DNA of 46,897 nt from Dinochytrium kinnereticum (taxonomy: Eukaryota; Chytridiomycota; Chytridiomycetes; Chytridiales; Chytridiaceae): positions 1 through 46,897 of the forward strand of contig JADGJT010000169.1 in assembly GCA_027604005.1 (NCBI GenBank), read 5' to 3'. Under the pieces are notes generated by a model. That model had not been told where the DNA came from. It made no database searches and was given only the letters and a program-made list of their open reading frames with translations. How positions within the stretch are numbered: the first letter of the stretch is position 1; every line of letters begins with the position of its first letter. Below are positions 32,892-43,736 of the stretch, piece after piece. The position numbers and the translations under genes are program-made.

Positions 32892-35206
32892 TCAATCGAA
32901 AGCAATCGGGATCAGCCGCGTGACATACTCTCTTGGCCCTCTTGTATCATCCAGATTCAACCCCTCCCTCCTACCATCTAACTCCACCCTTCCTAAAATC
33001 CTCTTAGCAAGTGCCGAGTCCATCGTCGCTCTTTGATTCCGCACATGCCATCCCCAGAGAGAGCTCGGGGGCCCTTCGTGGGATTTTTTCCACTCAATCA
33101 TCTCCTGGGCTTCGGCAGGGCGAAGTGGCACACGGAGATAGCTCGTGAGCTTCCTCTGGTCATCCGCAGCCTTCTTCTTTGGAGGCGGGGCATCCTTTTC
33201 GGGGTATGAGTGTGATCTCTTAGGGGTTGGTGGTGGGTGCTTGGAGGTACGCTTTACGAAATTGAGGTCCCAGGGCTCGACTGGGGTTTTTTGCTTTATC
33301 TTATCAATCTCGTCTGTCAGCTGCCTTTCTAATACTTCGACGACCTTGAAATTGAGATGAGAGAGTGGGTGCTGTTTAAATACGAGAAAGAGCTTACAGT
33401 GCCGTGTCTTGGGGACTTGTGACGACAAGAACACGTGTAATCATATATTTTCAATACCAGATCGTCATATAATCTGGACCTCTTTCCATCATCTGTCTCG
33501 GAAGGGAAAACAGTGGCGCTATTCTCGCTCACAAGGAAGCCTAATATGCGAATTGCCTATAATCCAGTTTATACAAAATATGGCATAATCTGAATACTAT
33601 CTCACATTTGCGATGGCGACTATATCGTCTGGCTTCAACGCCGGTTTTTCGAGTTCTCTTAGGGGATTGACGACGAACTTGGTCTCCTCAGTAACATTTG
33701 AGAAGATAGAGTGCTCCCCCGGTTCGCTCTTGACAATGTCCATGGAATGCTGCTCGATCTTCACGACAGGCTCCGTTCCCTTTGTTGGCTTGCAACATTC
33801 AAACCAAACTACATTGGTCAGCGGGAGAAAGTGTAAAATCCCAAACCTTGATCCTGCTTGTGAATTATATGAGATATTGTGGGTGAGCCTTCAATCTTCA
33901 TCTCGTCCGCTTTGAAGCAAAAGAGATCTTCATTGCCAATAGACTGCCAACATACTCAAATTAATGGAGAGGATTAATGGATATAATTAGCTCACATCAG
34001 TTTGACCGGAATCTAATAAACAAGACTTATGTCGACAAGTACTTCGAATGCGTCCAGCTGGACATCAGGTAAGCTTCATATGAGCAACAATCCAACCTTC
34101 TAGCTTAATCTTGCTCATTCCATGGACGTTTACATTTCTGTCAGCATGGAAAGAGGGAATAAAAATTGGCTGGCTCCTGACTTCACGGCTATCAAGATAA
34201 CTTCTGCTCTCACACTCGCCTTTATAAAGCAGTACAGTAGGTGCTTTCTAATAGGGAATGTTAGATATAAAGACAGTAAAAAGGTAACTACAATACCCAG
34301 CTTCCATCACTCTGAACCGTAATCGAAGCTAGGTTTAAATGACTCTGAACCAGGTTCGTACATGCAGTCCCCAACTGCGCCAACGGAACATGCCTCAAAG
34401 ACGCCCAAACGCGAGTTGTTACCTTAAAACGTTACCTTCACAGAAACAATCTCAAAACATACCTCATGCGGCCACACATCGAACTCATGCCTTGAAGTTT
34501 CCAAAGGTTCTCCACAAAGTATCTTCACAAATTCAATATCCAAACGACGAAAGTCATGGCTGCATATCGAGAATCCATCTGTAACTGCAGAGCGAAGATC
34601 CCATGCCCCACTAAACGGTACCCCATTGTGAAATCCCCTTTCTTTGAATGAGAAAGGTTCGCATTCTTCTTTGGCCCGGAGGTCATCAAAAGCGAAAACG
34701 AGGATCTTAAGCCTTCGGAGGAGGTTAGCCTTGAATTGAAGGATGACTCCACCTTGGCCCAAAAAGCCCTTGACTTTCCCTTCCTTTCATAAGACATGCG
34801 GAACTGATGTATTGCATTCCATTAATTAGAGCAGATCCTAAAGCACGGGGTGGTTGGTTCTCCAAAGGGATATAAACAGCCTTGAGGTCCTTTTTGCTTG
34901 TAAGTACGAAAGCATCTTCAATACAACCTTTAAGCTAGACGGGCTTGAAACTGGGATACGAATAAAACCATTCCCTGCTGATACGATTGAAACATCAATG
35001 GGCAGTTCTCCTTCGTCTTGGAGCTCCATCGCTATTCTCGCATAGTGTATGGCATTGTCCAAGACATACTCGAAGATAGAACGGCTCTCAGTGGGAGAGA
35101 AACCTTCTCCGCATGAAGAGACAGGTCTATGCATCTCAGTGCGGTTGTCGAGGAGAACTAGGATTCTATCCCACAGTGGTTTGGAAAACGCCTTCTGTCT
35201 CTCCAT
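32892..35206 (-). CDS. Unrecognised multi-exon gene
   Basis: I do not recognise the product. Certain parts on the minus strand are an opening frame from ATG 35206 (MERQKAFSKPLWDR..., with SIFEYVLDNAIHYARIAMEL) and a segment around 34430-34760 (LQFKANLLRRLKILVFAFDD). Further segments are DLFCFKADEMKIEG near 33900 and VNPLRELEKPALKPDDIVAIAN, joined in phase to AIRILGFLVSENS. The last joins through ACT|GTAAGC (33398) to an exon starting at 33344 (VVEVLERQLTDEIDKIKQ). The final exon is rich in Pro and Lys (KHPPPTPKRSHSYPEKD) and ends LIPIAFD at TAA/TGA 32892. Introns between 33950 and 34430 could not be fixed. The product is probably a soluble nuclear protein of 550-700 aa with one folded N-terminal domain. 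It could be two genes. Confidence 0.5.
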
Positions 35207-35417
35207 AGCTAAACACTTTTTCTACTAGTCAATATATTTTTTTTGATCTCCTTGGTTTTTCGTTGCCGAGGCCCAGTTGATGTTAAAAATGTTGGGAGCG
35301 ATAATGTCTGGTGCTTTGTCAATCGGTTCTGCTGTTGCCAGGGGACGTCCATTTATTATTATTCCCCTTCCCACCCTCTTCGCATGAGGCACTCAGGTAA
35401 TTACTTGGTGATTACTC

Positions 35418-36971
35418 TTAAAGCACATTGATGCGTGCCATTCGGATAATATCGTTCGCCTCAAGGTTGTAAATGGCATCAAAGAGTGCCGTCTTAAAGC
35501 TGGCCGGGCCGTCGACTCTCAAACCACCGGATATCCCCGCGACAGCCTTCTGAGCCGCGATGCCCATCACGAGAATCCCACCAACAGCGGCAACAACTGG
35601 GTCAGACTCAACGGCAGCAAAGCATCCAACAAGCGCGGTGGTGCAGCAGCCAGTACCTGTGATGCGACCAAGCCACTCGTTCCCGTTATCGCATGTGACG
35701 GTAGTTTTTCCGTCAGAGATGTAATCGGTTTTGCCAGAGATGGCAACGGTGGTCCCGAGACGAGTAGCGAGTTCCTTTGCGACGACGGTCGCATTGGAGA
35801 GATCACCCTCGGAGTCAACACCGCGAGACTTCACTGCATCGGAACCGAAAATGGAACCAATCTCACCAGCATTGCCCTTGACGATGGTGACTTTATGCTT
35901 GGTAAGCAAGTCCAGGGTGGTTGACATTCGATACTTTGTAGCGCCAGCTCCAACAGGGTCCACAATGATAGGCTTGTTCTTCTGGTTGGCGGCTTCAGCA
36001 GCCTTGTGCATCCCCTCAATCCACGCGTCCGACAGAGTTCCAATGTTGATGACGAGAGCATTGTCAATGTTCAGGAGGTCCTCCATCTCCTGGGGTGCAT
36101 GGGCCATCAAAGGGGAGCCTCCCAGGTGGAGGATAACATTCGCGTTGTCGTTCATTACGACGTAGTTGGTAATGTTGTGGACGAGAGGTCGCTTCTCCTT
36201 AATCAACTTGAAAGCATTGACCACCTTGTGTAGGAATTCAACACTTGCGCTCGACAGCAAGGGCGATGGGCCGACCGCCTCTGCTTTCAAAACGAGCGGA
36301 GCGATCAACTTTTTCAGCTCCTGAGAAGCAGCCTTGGCATCCTTCTTTGCAATGATAGCGGAAACGACAGCAATTCCAGATAGCTGCTTCCCACCGGCGG
36401 CATCTGTCACCTCCGTGAGCAGTTTGACCACGTTCGTCTCGTTAATGCCACCGATCGTGATGACAGGGATGTTCGAAATCTTCCGAGCCTCCAGTAGGAT
36501 GTTAGAAACACCGCTCGGCCCCATCGGCACAACACCGCGAGTGTGGATCTTGGTCTGAGTAGCAAAAACAGCAGAAGTTCCAATGTAATCCGCACCAGCC
36601 TTGATGGCCCTAATGGCCTGATCCACAGTCTCAACAGTCACTCCGATAATCTTGGAGAAGCCCAGAAGCTGACGAGCCTCAGCGACGGTGAGATCCTCCT
36701 GCCCGATGTGAACTCCATCGGCGTCAACAGCGAGCGCAATGTCGATACGGTCATTGATGAGGAAGGGGACACTGGAGGCCGAGCAGATCTCCTTGATCTT
36801 TGCTGCGACCTTGACGAACTCGTTGGTAGCAAGCTTCTTCTCTCGCAGCTGGACGATCGTCACTCCTCCTTCGATGGCACTCCTGACCGAGTCCTCCAGT
36901 GACACGCCGTCAGGAAGAAGCCCCTGGTCGGTGACCAGATACAGCGACAGATCGAGCTTCTCGGACATCAT
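35418..36971 (-). CDS. THI6: Bifunctional thiamine-phosphate synthase / hydroxyethylthiazole kinase
   Basis: Joins the pyrimidine and thiazole halves of thiamine and also phosphorylates the thiazole. Intronless, 517 aa. Residues 1 to about 225 form the ThiE-type TIM barrel: YLVTDQG, VQLREK, FLINDRIDIA, GVHIGQEDL, VFATQTK and ITIGGINE. Residues about 250-517 form the ThiM-type kinase: LVHNITNYVVMND, GGSPLMAHAPQEM, VDPVGAGATKYR, IVKGNAGEI and the anion-hole sequence GTGCCTTALVGC. The fusion order ThiE-ThiM is the one found in fungi. I saw no CTGAGA/ACCTGA pair of a TPP riboswitch in the 393 bp upstream, so thiamine control, if any, is not visible. Confidence 0.96.
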   Translation of the reverse strand: MMSEKLDLSLYLVTDQGLLPDGVSLEDSVRSAIEGGVTIVQLREKKLATNEFVKVAAKIKEICSASSVPFLINDRIDIALAVDADGVHIGQEDLTVAEARQLLGFSKIIGVTVETVDQAIRAIKAGADYIGTSAVFATQTKIHTRGVVPMGPSGVSNILLEARKISNIPVITIGGINETNVVKLLTEVTDAAGGKQLSGIAVVSAIIAKKDAKAASQELKKLIAPLVLKAEAVGPSPLLSSASVEFLHKVVNAFKLIKEKRPLVHNITNYVVMNDNANVILHLGGSPLMAHAPQEMEDLLNIDNALVINIGTLSDAWIEGMHKAAEAANQKNKPIIVDPVGAGATKYRMSTTLDLLTKHKVTIVKGNAGEIGSIFGSDAVKSRGVDSEGDLSNATVVAKELATRLGTTVAISGKTDYISDGKTTVTCDNGNEWLGRITGTGCCTTALVGCFAAVESDPVVAAVGGILVMGIAAQKAVAGISGGLRVDGPASFKTALFDAIYNLEANDIIRMARINVL

Positions 36972-37364
36972 TGTGCTTTGAGATGATGGGTGAGGGACAG
37001 AAAAATTGAGAGCTCATCATACTCCCCATACAGACTGCAACGAGGATCAATTGCCTCAAGCATGGGTTGTGGGTGTCTGAGCTATTGGCATTTCACCGTC
37101 GGCATTGCCACTGATAGGAAGGGATTGCATGGAGGATGATCGTTGCATGATGTTTTCGCTGAGCAGGCATCACCAAGGAGTGCAGATGTTCCTTTACCTT
37201 TGGCCCCTCCCCACGCCAAACATAGGGTGTGGATCGCTTCAACTGAAGTCAAACAAAAGTGCGCACTGACCGCATCTTCCATAGAGAGCAGCAAATGGTG
37301 TTTTACTAAGAAAGAGGATATCACAGGCTGGTGAAGGCGACAGGTTCCAAATAGACCGATCTCC
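36972..37364. promoter_or_regulatory. Upstream region of THI6
   Basis: 393 bp between the THI6 start and the subunit-d stop on the same strand. It must carry the THI6 promoter and the end of the ATP7 transcript. No riboswitch or operator recognised. Confidence 0.45.
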
Positions 37365-38087
37365 TTAGAATCCGACCTGGAACTCTCCGAACCTATAGTT
37401 GGGAGTCGAATAGGGATCAGCAAAGGATGAGCTGCCAAGGAGGCAAGAGATAAAAACTAAAATCTAAAAAGCGCGTGTTCCAACCTCTCGTAGTATCCGG
37501 GAACGGTCCACTGGCCCCTCTTGATCATCTTCTCAACGGTCTTGTCGAGCTCGGGGTATGCACGGGCGACATCGTCAACCTAACAGGTCCGTCAGTCGGT
37601 GAAAGAAACTATGAATCAAACCGTCAGCTGGTCCACGGGTCTGGCGGTCTCAATGTTGGTAAGGAGCTCATTCAGCTCAAGAAGCTCAACATTGACCTTC
37701 TCCTGGGTCTTCTGGGCTGAGATAACCTAATGCATCCAGATAAAAAGGGCAGCGTTGAGTGAAACAAAAAGCATCCTTTCCGCCATCACAACTCACAGCC
37801 TTGGCCTCTTGCTGCTCGATGATGCGGATCTGCTCCGACAGATCGTAGGTGGCGGGCTTGAAGGCAAGGAAGGCCTTCTCCGCGTCGGTCACAATCCGCT
37901 GGTTCTTGAGCACAGCCCTGTACTGGTCGAAGTTGATGGTCGTGCTCTGCTCCTTCAGCTCGGAGACGGTCTTGACCAGCTCTGCGTGTCGCCTGCGGAA
38001 CGAGTTGACGGCGGCGAGGGTCTCTGGCTTGAGCTTTGAGCCGAGCGCAGCCCAGTCGATCTTGGTCACTGCAGAGCGGGCGGCCAT
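37365..38087 (-). CDS. ATP7: Mitochondrial ATP synthase subunit d
   Basis: Peripheral-stalk subunit of F1Fo ATP synthase. Exons 37797-38087, 37622-37726, 37485-37579 and 37365-37392 give 172 aa, the normal size. Landmarks are KIDWAALGSKLKPETLAAVNSFRRRH, seen here as KIDWAALGSKL at residues 9-19 and NSFRRRHAELVKTV after it, IRIIEQQEAKAV, RPVDQLTVDDVARAYPEL and the C-terminal GQWTVPGYYERFGEF. The Arg before FGEF is rebuilt across the last intron. The final exon is only 28 nt. The start lies 181 bp from the 5-phosphatase start on the opposite strand, next to a short A tract at 38099-38105. Confidence 0.94.
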
Positions 38088-38268
38088 GGTTTCTGAGTAA
38101 AAAAAAGCAGAAAAGAAAATCTTTGGAGCAACACGGAAGCACCCAGCCAGCAGCAGCGACCGACGAGCTGAGCCAGCGAGCAGCGATCCCCATCCGTTCA
38201 TCCACCGCCCATCCACCAAAATCCCGCGCTCGATACCGCAACAGCCGCAACCCACAAATGGGAGTATC

Positions 38269-41200
38269 ATGACCTCAAATCCGTTCATTGATGGCCGTGA
38301 TCAGACCACGCCTCCCGACCTCTCAAGCCCCGGTGGCTCGGCGTCGCTGGGCATATCTCCCGGAGGTGTGAAGCGTCTTGCCATGGCCTTTGGAGGGGCT
38401 GCCTCTGCACAAGGACCGTCTACTGCCCGGGAAAGAGGATCCAGGGACCTGGGCTTGCCATCGCCAAGGCGGCTACTTCATAGTGGGGAGTCAGATGCTG
38501 ATTTGTCCCCACCAGCAAAGGATCAACTTCTGTCGAGCCTTGCTGGACAGACTTCACCGCCCAGCTTTAGGAAATTTCGATACAGCGTCGGAAATGGTGG
38601 CGGGATCATCAACTCCTCCGAAAGCTTGAAGAATAGGCGGTCTAGATCCTTTGGTGATGATCTGGATAATGACCTCAATCCTTTCGAGGATGATGTTGTG
38701 GAGGTCTCTAATGCGGAGGAAAGTCTGACGGATTCGGAGAAACCTTCCACCCCAAAAACTATACCTATACCGTCCCGGCGACCCCCCATGCATCAATCCG
38801 TATCGTTGCCATTTGTTCTTAAGGATAGCAAGTCATCACCTAATTACGGTTCACAACCTGTTCTATCCTTGTCTCATGAATCCTTTTACGAAGAAAGCAA
38901 TGACCTAGTCAATCCCTTTGAAAGCCAGCAAGAATCCCTTACCCCACCCACGAGCTACTTAGCTCCTAATATGCCCGTCCCAGAAAGGGGCCAAAGCCTC
39001 AACCACGAAGCTATGATCAAACCCCCATTACCACGGCGGCCTCTCTCACCATTGGTGTCGCCTAATCCAAACTTTGACGTTGTTAAACCCCCGCTCCCTT
39101 CCAGGCCAACCGCTCTAAGTCAAGCCACCCCTCTGGCTCCCCCACGATATGATTCGGCAACGCCGCCACCCATCCCCTCGCGCCCGCAAATTTCACGGAA
39201 TAACGATACACCAAAGAAGGAGACCGTAATCGCCCCTGACTTTTCTGGTCCTGTCAATAGGAATCCACCAGAGCCGGACTTTTTGGCCACGAGGGAAGTT
39301 TCTCACAAAGGATACGTCCGATGCTGGGCTGTCTCTGGATTTTGCATTTGCACGGCTGGCCAGCAAAACCTTCGGATTTATTACACTCCTACGGGTGAAT
39401 GCACTAGAACCATTAATTTCAATGATCCAAAGATATCATCATTAGTATTTGTGCCTTCACGTCACATAGAAGGTTGATGCTTTTGGAATTTTTAGTCAGC
39501 TAAATACTAAGAGTTTTTAACCTCACTCTTCCCTTTTTAGATGATGGGAGATTTCTATGGGCTGGGCTGGAAAACGGCGATATCGCCTGCGTGGATACTG
39601 TAAACGGATCCATCATTGACCGAAAATCTGTTCATTCTGTTGCGATTACTCACATGATTCGATACCGTGGATCTATCTGGTCTCTTGATGAGAATGGGTC
39701 ACTAAAGATATGGGAGCCTGATCAGACTGGCACTATTGTGCTTGGAAGCCGACCACGGAGTCTTCGAATTGGTAGTAGACAAGAGAAAGCTCTCATTGTT
39801 AATGGCAAGCTCTGGACATCTTCGGGGAAGACGATAGAGATTTATAACCCCGAGGAGACATCGTCGATTTTTCAGCAAAAGATTGATGTTGGAAGTATCA
39901 CTGTTGGTAACCTTCCTGTCGCAAACGTCACAGCCTTGACTACCAGCGCGGACTCAAGTCGTGTTATTTCTGGGCATAAGGATGGAGTGATTATCGTTTG
40001 GGACTCCTCTTCTTACTCAAAAATCGCCCTAGTCAAGGCGTCGAGCTATAGCATTGCCTCGCTGCTCTATCTTCCAAATGAGTACTTATGGGTTGGCTAT
40101 CAGATTGGAAAAGTCCATGTTTTTGATGTTTCCAATGATTCGTGGGGTGTTATAAAGTATTTCTTGGCACATCAAGCTGCTGTATCAGATCTTTATCTTG
40201 ATGGGAAGATCTACTTCTCTAGTGGACAAATGCACGTAACATCTTTGTCGAGAATTGATAAAGGGGATAGCAGCATCAAATTTTGGGATGGATCTTTGCA
40301 GCGGGATTGGATCGGTAAAGTTTGTAGTTTTGCATGTTCTAAGATCTTTTTCCAGATGCATATGTGAGGCAATATGAGTCTGATTTCTCGGCATATCGAA
40401 ATGTAAGCCTTTTTGTCGGAAGCTGGAACATCGACGCGAACAAGCCAGAAGCCTTAGATACGCGCCCAGCGAGTGAGAATACTTTGTATCAGTGGTTCAC
40501 GAAGATAAAAGCGAACCCTCCTGAGATCATTGTTATAAATTTTCAAGAGCTAGTCGATTTGGAGTCGGTATGTTCTAGACTAATTAATTTTTTGTTCTAA
40601 TATGCCATCTTTTAGAAAAAAGTCAACGCAAGTGAGAACCCATAAGCTCACTTTTGTATTCAGACTTCTAATTTCAACAATGTAGAGCAAATGCTCCTAG
40701 ATGCAACAGCTAAACGAACAGGAAAGGGACATGACCATCGATTCCAACTTTGGCACGACAGAATCCTCAGATCGTTGCGCGAGCAGCTTGGGGGAGTTTA
40801 TCGCGATCTCCAATCGCAGCAACTCGTTGGCCTGTTTCAGTGCGTTTTCCTTCTTGAACAAGAAGTAAGCCGATGCAAAGTCGTAACAAGTGCTCGAGTT
40901 AAAACCGGTCTAGGAGGATTTCATGGAAATAAGGTGAGATTGGTTTTAGACATCGCATATGTTTGTCTTTACTTAGTACTTTTTACAGGGAGGCATTGCC
41001 ACTCGTTTAGTTCTGGATGATTCATCATTCTGTTTCCTGAACTGCCATCTGGCTGCACATCAGAATCAGGTTGAGGCTAGGAATAGCGATGCGCTATCTA
41101 TACGAGATAGCATGAGTTTCAACCCTTGCAATAACTTGCAAGACTACGTCTTTACGGGGGGCGGTGATGGCAGTATTATTCTTGTAAGCTTTCCCTTTGA

Positions 41201-42144
41201 ATTTAAGTTTTATTTGCTGACGTTTGTTATTCAGGATCACGAGAATGTTGTTATTGCAGGAGGTGGGTCAGATTACTTTGATGTCATTTCTGCCATTTTT
41301 AAAAGTATCAACCTAAATATCCCTGAAGATTTGAACTATCGGATAGAGTTACCCAGAGACAAAGTCATCGAGGCTGTTGAACGCAACAACCTGCGATTTC
41401 TCTTGGTAAGAAAACTGCTATCCTCTTCTGTCTCCTTTGACACACCTCTTTGCCTTGTTTCTCGTAAATTTGTGAAACAATAACGCTTCCAAAACCAGGA
41501 ACATGATCAGCTGTCAAAGCAACGCTTTACCAATTTCAACTTTGGTTTCCGAGGCTTCTCAGAAGGCGATATTGACTTCCCGCCGACATTCAAGTATGAC
41601 ATCAATTCTCAACAGTATGACACCAGCGAGAAGAAGCGTGTCCCTTCTTGGTGTGATAGGGTAAGCACTCCAGCCTTTCGGGGAGGGGGAGGGGCATTTA
41701 TACTGGGTATATACGAATCTGGTCAAACTCCTAAACATGACTCACAGATCCTATGGAGGGGTAACTTTACTCAAAAGAGCTACGAACGCGTTGAGAGCAT
41801 GATTTCAGATCATCGACCGGTGATGGCAACATTCACCGTTCCAGTGAAACAAATCCAGCCTTCAAAGTTAGAGCAGGTCAAGTCCAGAGGTGCGAATATG
41901 GCACGACAACGGCTTGCAGAATTTTTATCCAAGGCTAAGATTGAGTGGTGGGTTGAGTATTTTTTGATGGGGTTTTTTTCCGAGCGTTTCCCATTACTTC
42001 ACGGTATAATATTGCCATTATTCATACTTTTCGAATAGGCTGCGGCAGGTTGCAGGTGTTTCTTACAAAGTCGCAGAAGATGCACTTAGAAGCACTGGAA
42101 GCGATTTGCGGGGAGCACGAGACTCGTTGAATCGTTTCTGCTGA
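38269..42144 (+). CDS. WD40-containing inositol polyphosphate 5-phosphatase
   Basis: Removes the 5-phosphate from phosphoinositides or inositol phosphates. Eleven exons (38269-39472, 39541-40314, 40356-40567, 40616-40631, 40686-40933, 40989-41183, 41235-41262, 41329-41405, 41499-41660, 41748-41947, 42039-42144) give 1073 aa. Residues 1 to about 340 are disordered with three NPF motifs (4, 137, 215) and repeated PPLPxRP-type sequences. A WD40-like beta propeller covers about 345-650 (GYVRCWAVSG, GSLKIWEP, VIIVWDSSS, SSIKFWDGS). The catalytic domain shows SLFVGSWNIDANKP, INFQELVDLES, NCHLAAHQN, IAGDLNYRIELP (Gly-Asp rebuilt across an intron), PSWCDRILW and SDHRPV. The C-terminal 50 residues resemble a UBA-type helical bundle. 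The fourth exon is a 16-nt microexon. The layout recalls plant FRA3-type 5PTases. Confidence 0.92.
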
Positions 42145-42449
42145 TTCATGCCGATTCGAGCCGGATAAAATATTGAAATTAGTGATTGTTTTTGAATTCT
42201 TTTGTGGAGGCATGTATATATCAAAGTTGGGGGGTTGGGTTTTGTGTAGTTTTGTTTGTTTTTTTTCCTTCGCTTCTTTATATACCACATTAAGCCATTT
42301 CATCAATACAATTTGTTCCGCGCAGCTGAGAAAAGGAAGACTTATTTTTTATTTTCGTAGTTAAAATAATAAAATTATTAAATGATTTTGATAACGTTTT
42401 TACCAGGCCTGATATCTCTATTACTATATATACATACCCAGCGAAGCAA
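42145..42449. other. Convergent spacer
   Basis: 305 bp, AT-rich, between the 5-phosphatase (plus) and the CTLH gene (minus). No gene. Several T/A tracts probably mark both 3' ends. Confidence 0.5.
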
Positions 42450-43676
42450 TTACGCTTCTGCCCCAACAAATCCTTCGAGGTCCCATTTTGGAAAAAGCTG
42501 GTTTAAGGTTGATAAGCTTAAGCAAAGAAAGTATGGGAGACTTTAAAAGATAACGAGAATATCACCTTTCCACCCAAAGTCTTCTTCTCTGCAAAACTCT
42601 GTTCATGCAAGGTATCGGTAACCGTAATGAGTTGGGCCACCAGTGACTCGATTTTCGTGTGAGGCGGAAGGTTTTCGGCGGCTTTTCCGCAACAAATAAT
42701 CATCAGATTGGGAGAAAGTAGCGTGAAAGCAAAGCTGTTAGTAACCTAGCGTAATTTTAAGTGACTCCACCTAATATATAATTATTAACATTGCTAGCAA
42801 CTTCATCTCTCCGCTCCTGTGAAAGATAGCGAGCTACGGGGGATTTGAAAGGATCTTTGTAGGCGATCAATGCGACAATGTCTTGGAGAACCTCGATATA
42901 CTTTTGACCCAGGTTGCCAAACTGACCCAGCTCTGTCATAAACGAGAAATTGATCAGTATTTGATAGAAGAACAATAAAAGAAGTTTAAGAAAAGAGATA
43001 ATGAACGGAGAAGTTATAACTTTGTAATATCGAAGAAGAAAAAAGAGTGTTTGAACTGAAACCAAGATCCGAAAGAGAGATAGCTGAAAGAAAAGATAAA
43101 TTGCCGCTTACCCATTTGCGCAAACTTGACGGCCTCTGGTGCGCTCACTCTAACATTTTCAATGAATTGTTGGCATTGCAGCTGGAAGCAAACATCCAAG
43201 CTTCCAGGAGTATTTCCTGCCAAAACCTTCGGAAAAGACATCTTACAAAACTGAATTGCCTCCCCAATCTTCCCCTCACACAGCAAGCTTCGAAGGCGTT
43301 TTCGAGGTTCCAAAGTTGCCAAAGCAGTGGACCATGTTGAAGAAGTTGGAAGAGGCGGCAAGTGAGTGTTTGGGGTTGAAGGGCCTTTGCTTGGTTTATC
43401 GGCATCATCAGCGTCCATCATGTCCACATCTTCATCCTTGACAGGAGAATATCGGCCCTCATCCAGATCCATCACCACCAGGCCTGCTGGTGGACCTGAC
43501 TTGCCAATGCCATTCAGTTGACATGCCGTTGCAAAGGCTGCAGCCGTGTCGCTGTAGCAGTTGTGGAGTAAATGCTCGTAGATAAGACGGTTGATTGCGT
43601 CCCGTGGAATATCGGGGCCAGCCAAAGCGAGGTCGAACCACGGCGTGGGCTCGGGTGTTGGTGCTCCAGTGGCCAT
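42450..43676 (-). CDS. LisH-CTLH-CRA protein (RanBPM-like, GID/CTLH ligase component)
   Basis: Scaffold-type subunit of the GID/CTLH ubiquitin ligase group. Exons 43112-43676, 42790-42932, 42566-42745 and 42450-42497 give 311 aa. The LisH motif is INRLIYEHLLHNCYSDTAAAF (about 28-48). An acidic linker (DEDVDMMDADDAD) follows. The CTLH domain contains PRKRLRSLLCEGKIGEAIQF, and the CRA domain contains LGQFGNLGQKYIEVLQDIVALIAY, seen here in part as GNLGQKYIEVLQD, then SPVARYLSQERRDEVASN. It ends FPKWDLEGFVG. The SPRY domain of full RanBPM is missing, as in fungal short homologues. One 44-nt intron is short but keeps frame. Which GID subunit it is cannot be settled. Confidence 0.85.
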
Positions 43677-43736
43677 CTGAAGTGATGGTTGGGTTTGTTT
43701 TCCAACTTGCGAAATTGCTTGGCTGAAAAATGCTCA

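Noticed and set aside
36972..37364. Possible TPP riboswitch upstream of THI6
   Set aside because: The conserved CTGAGA and ACCTGA halves were not found on the minus strand, and no 5' intron is evident.
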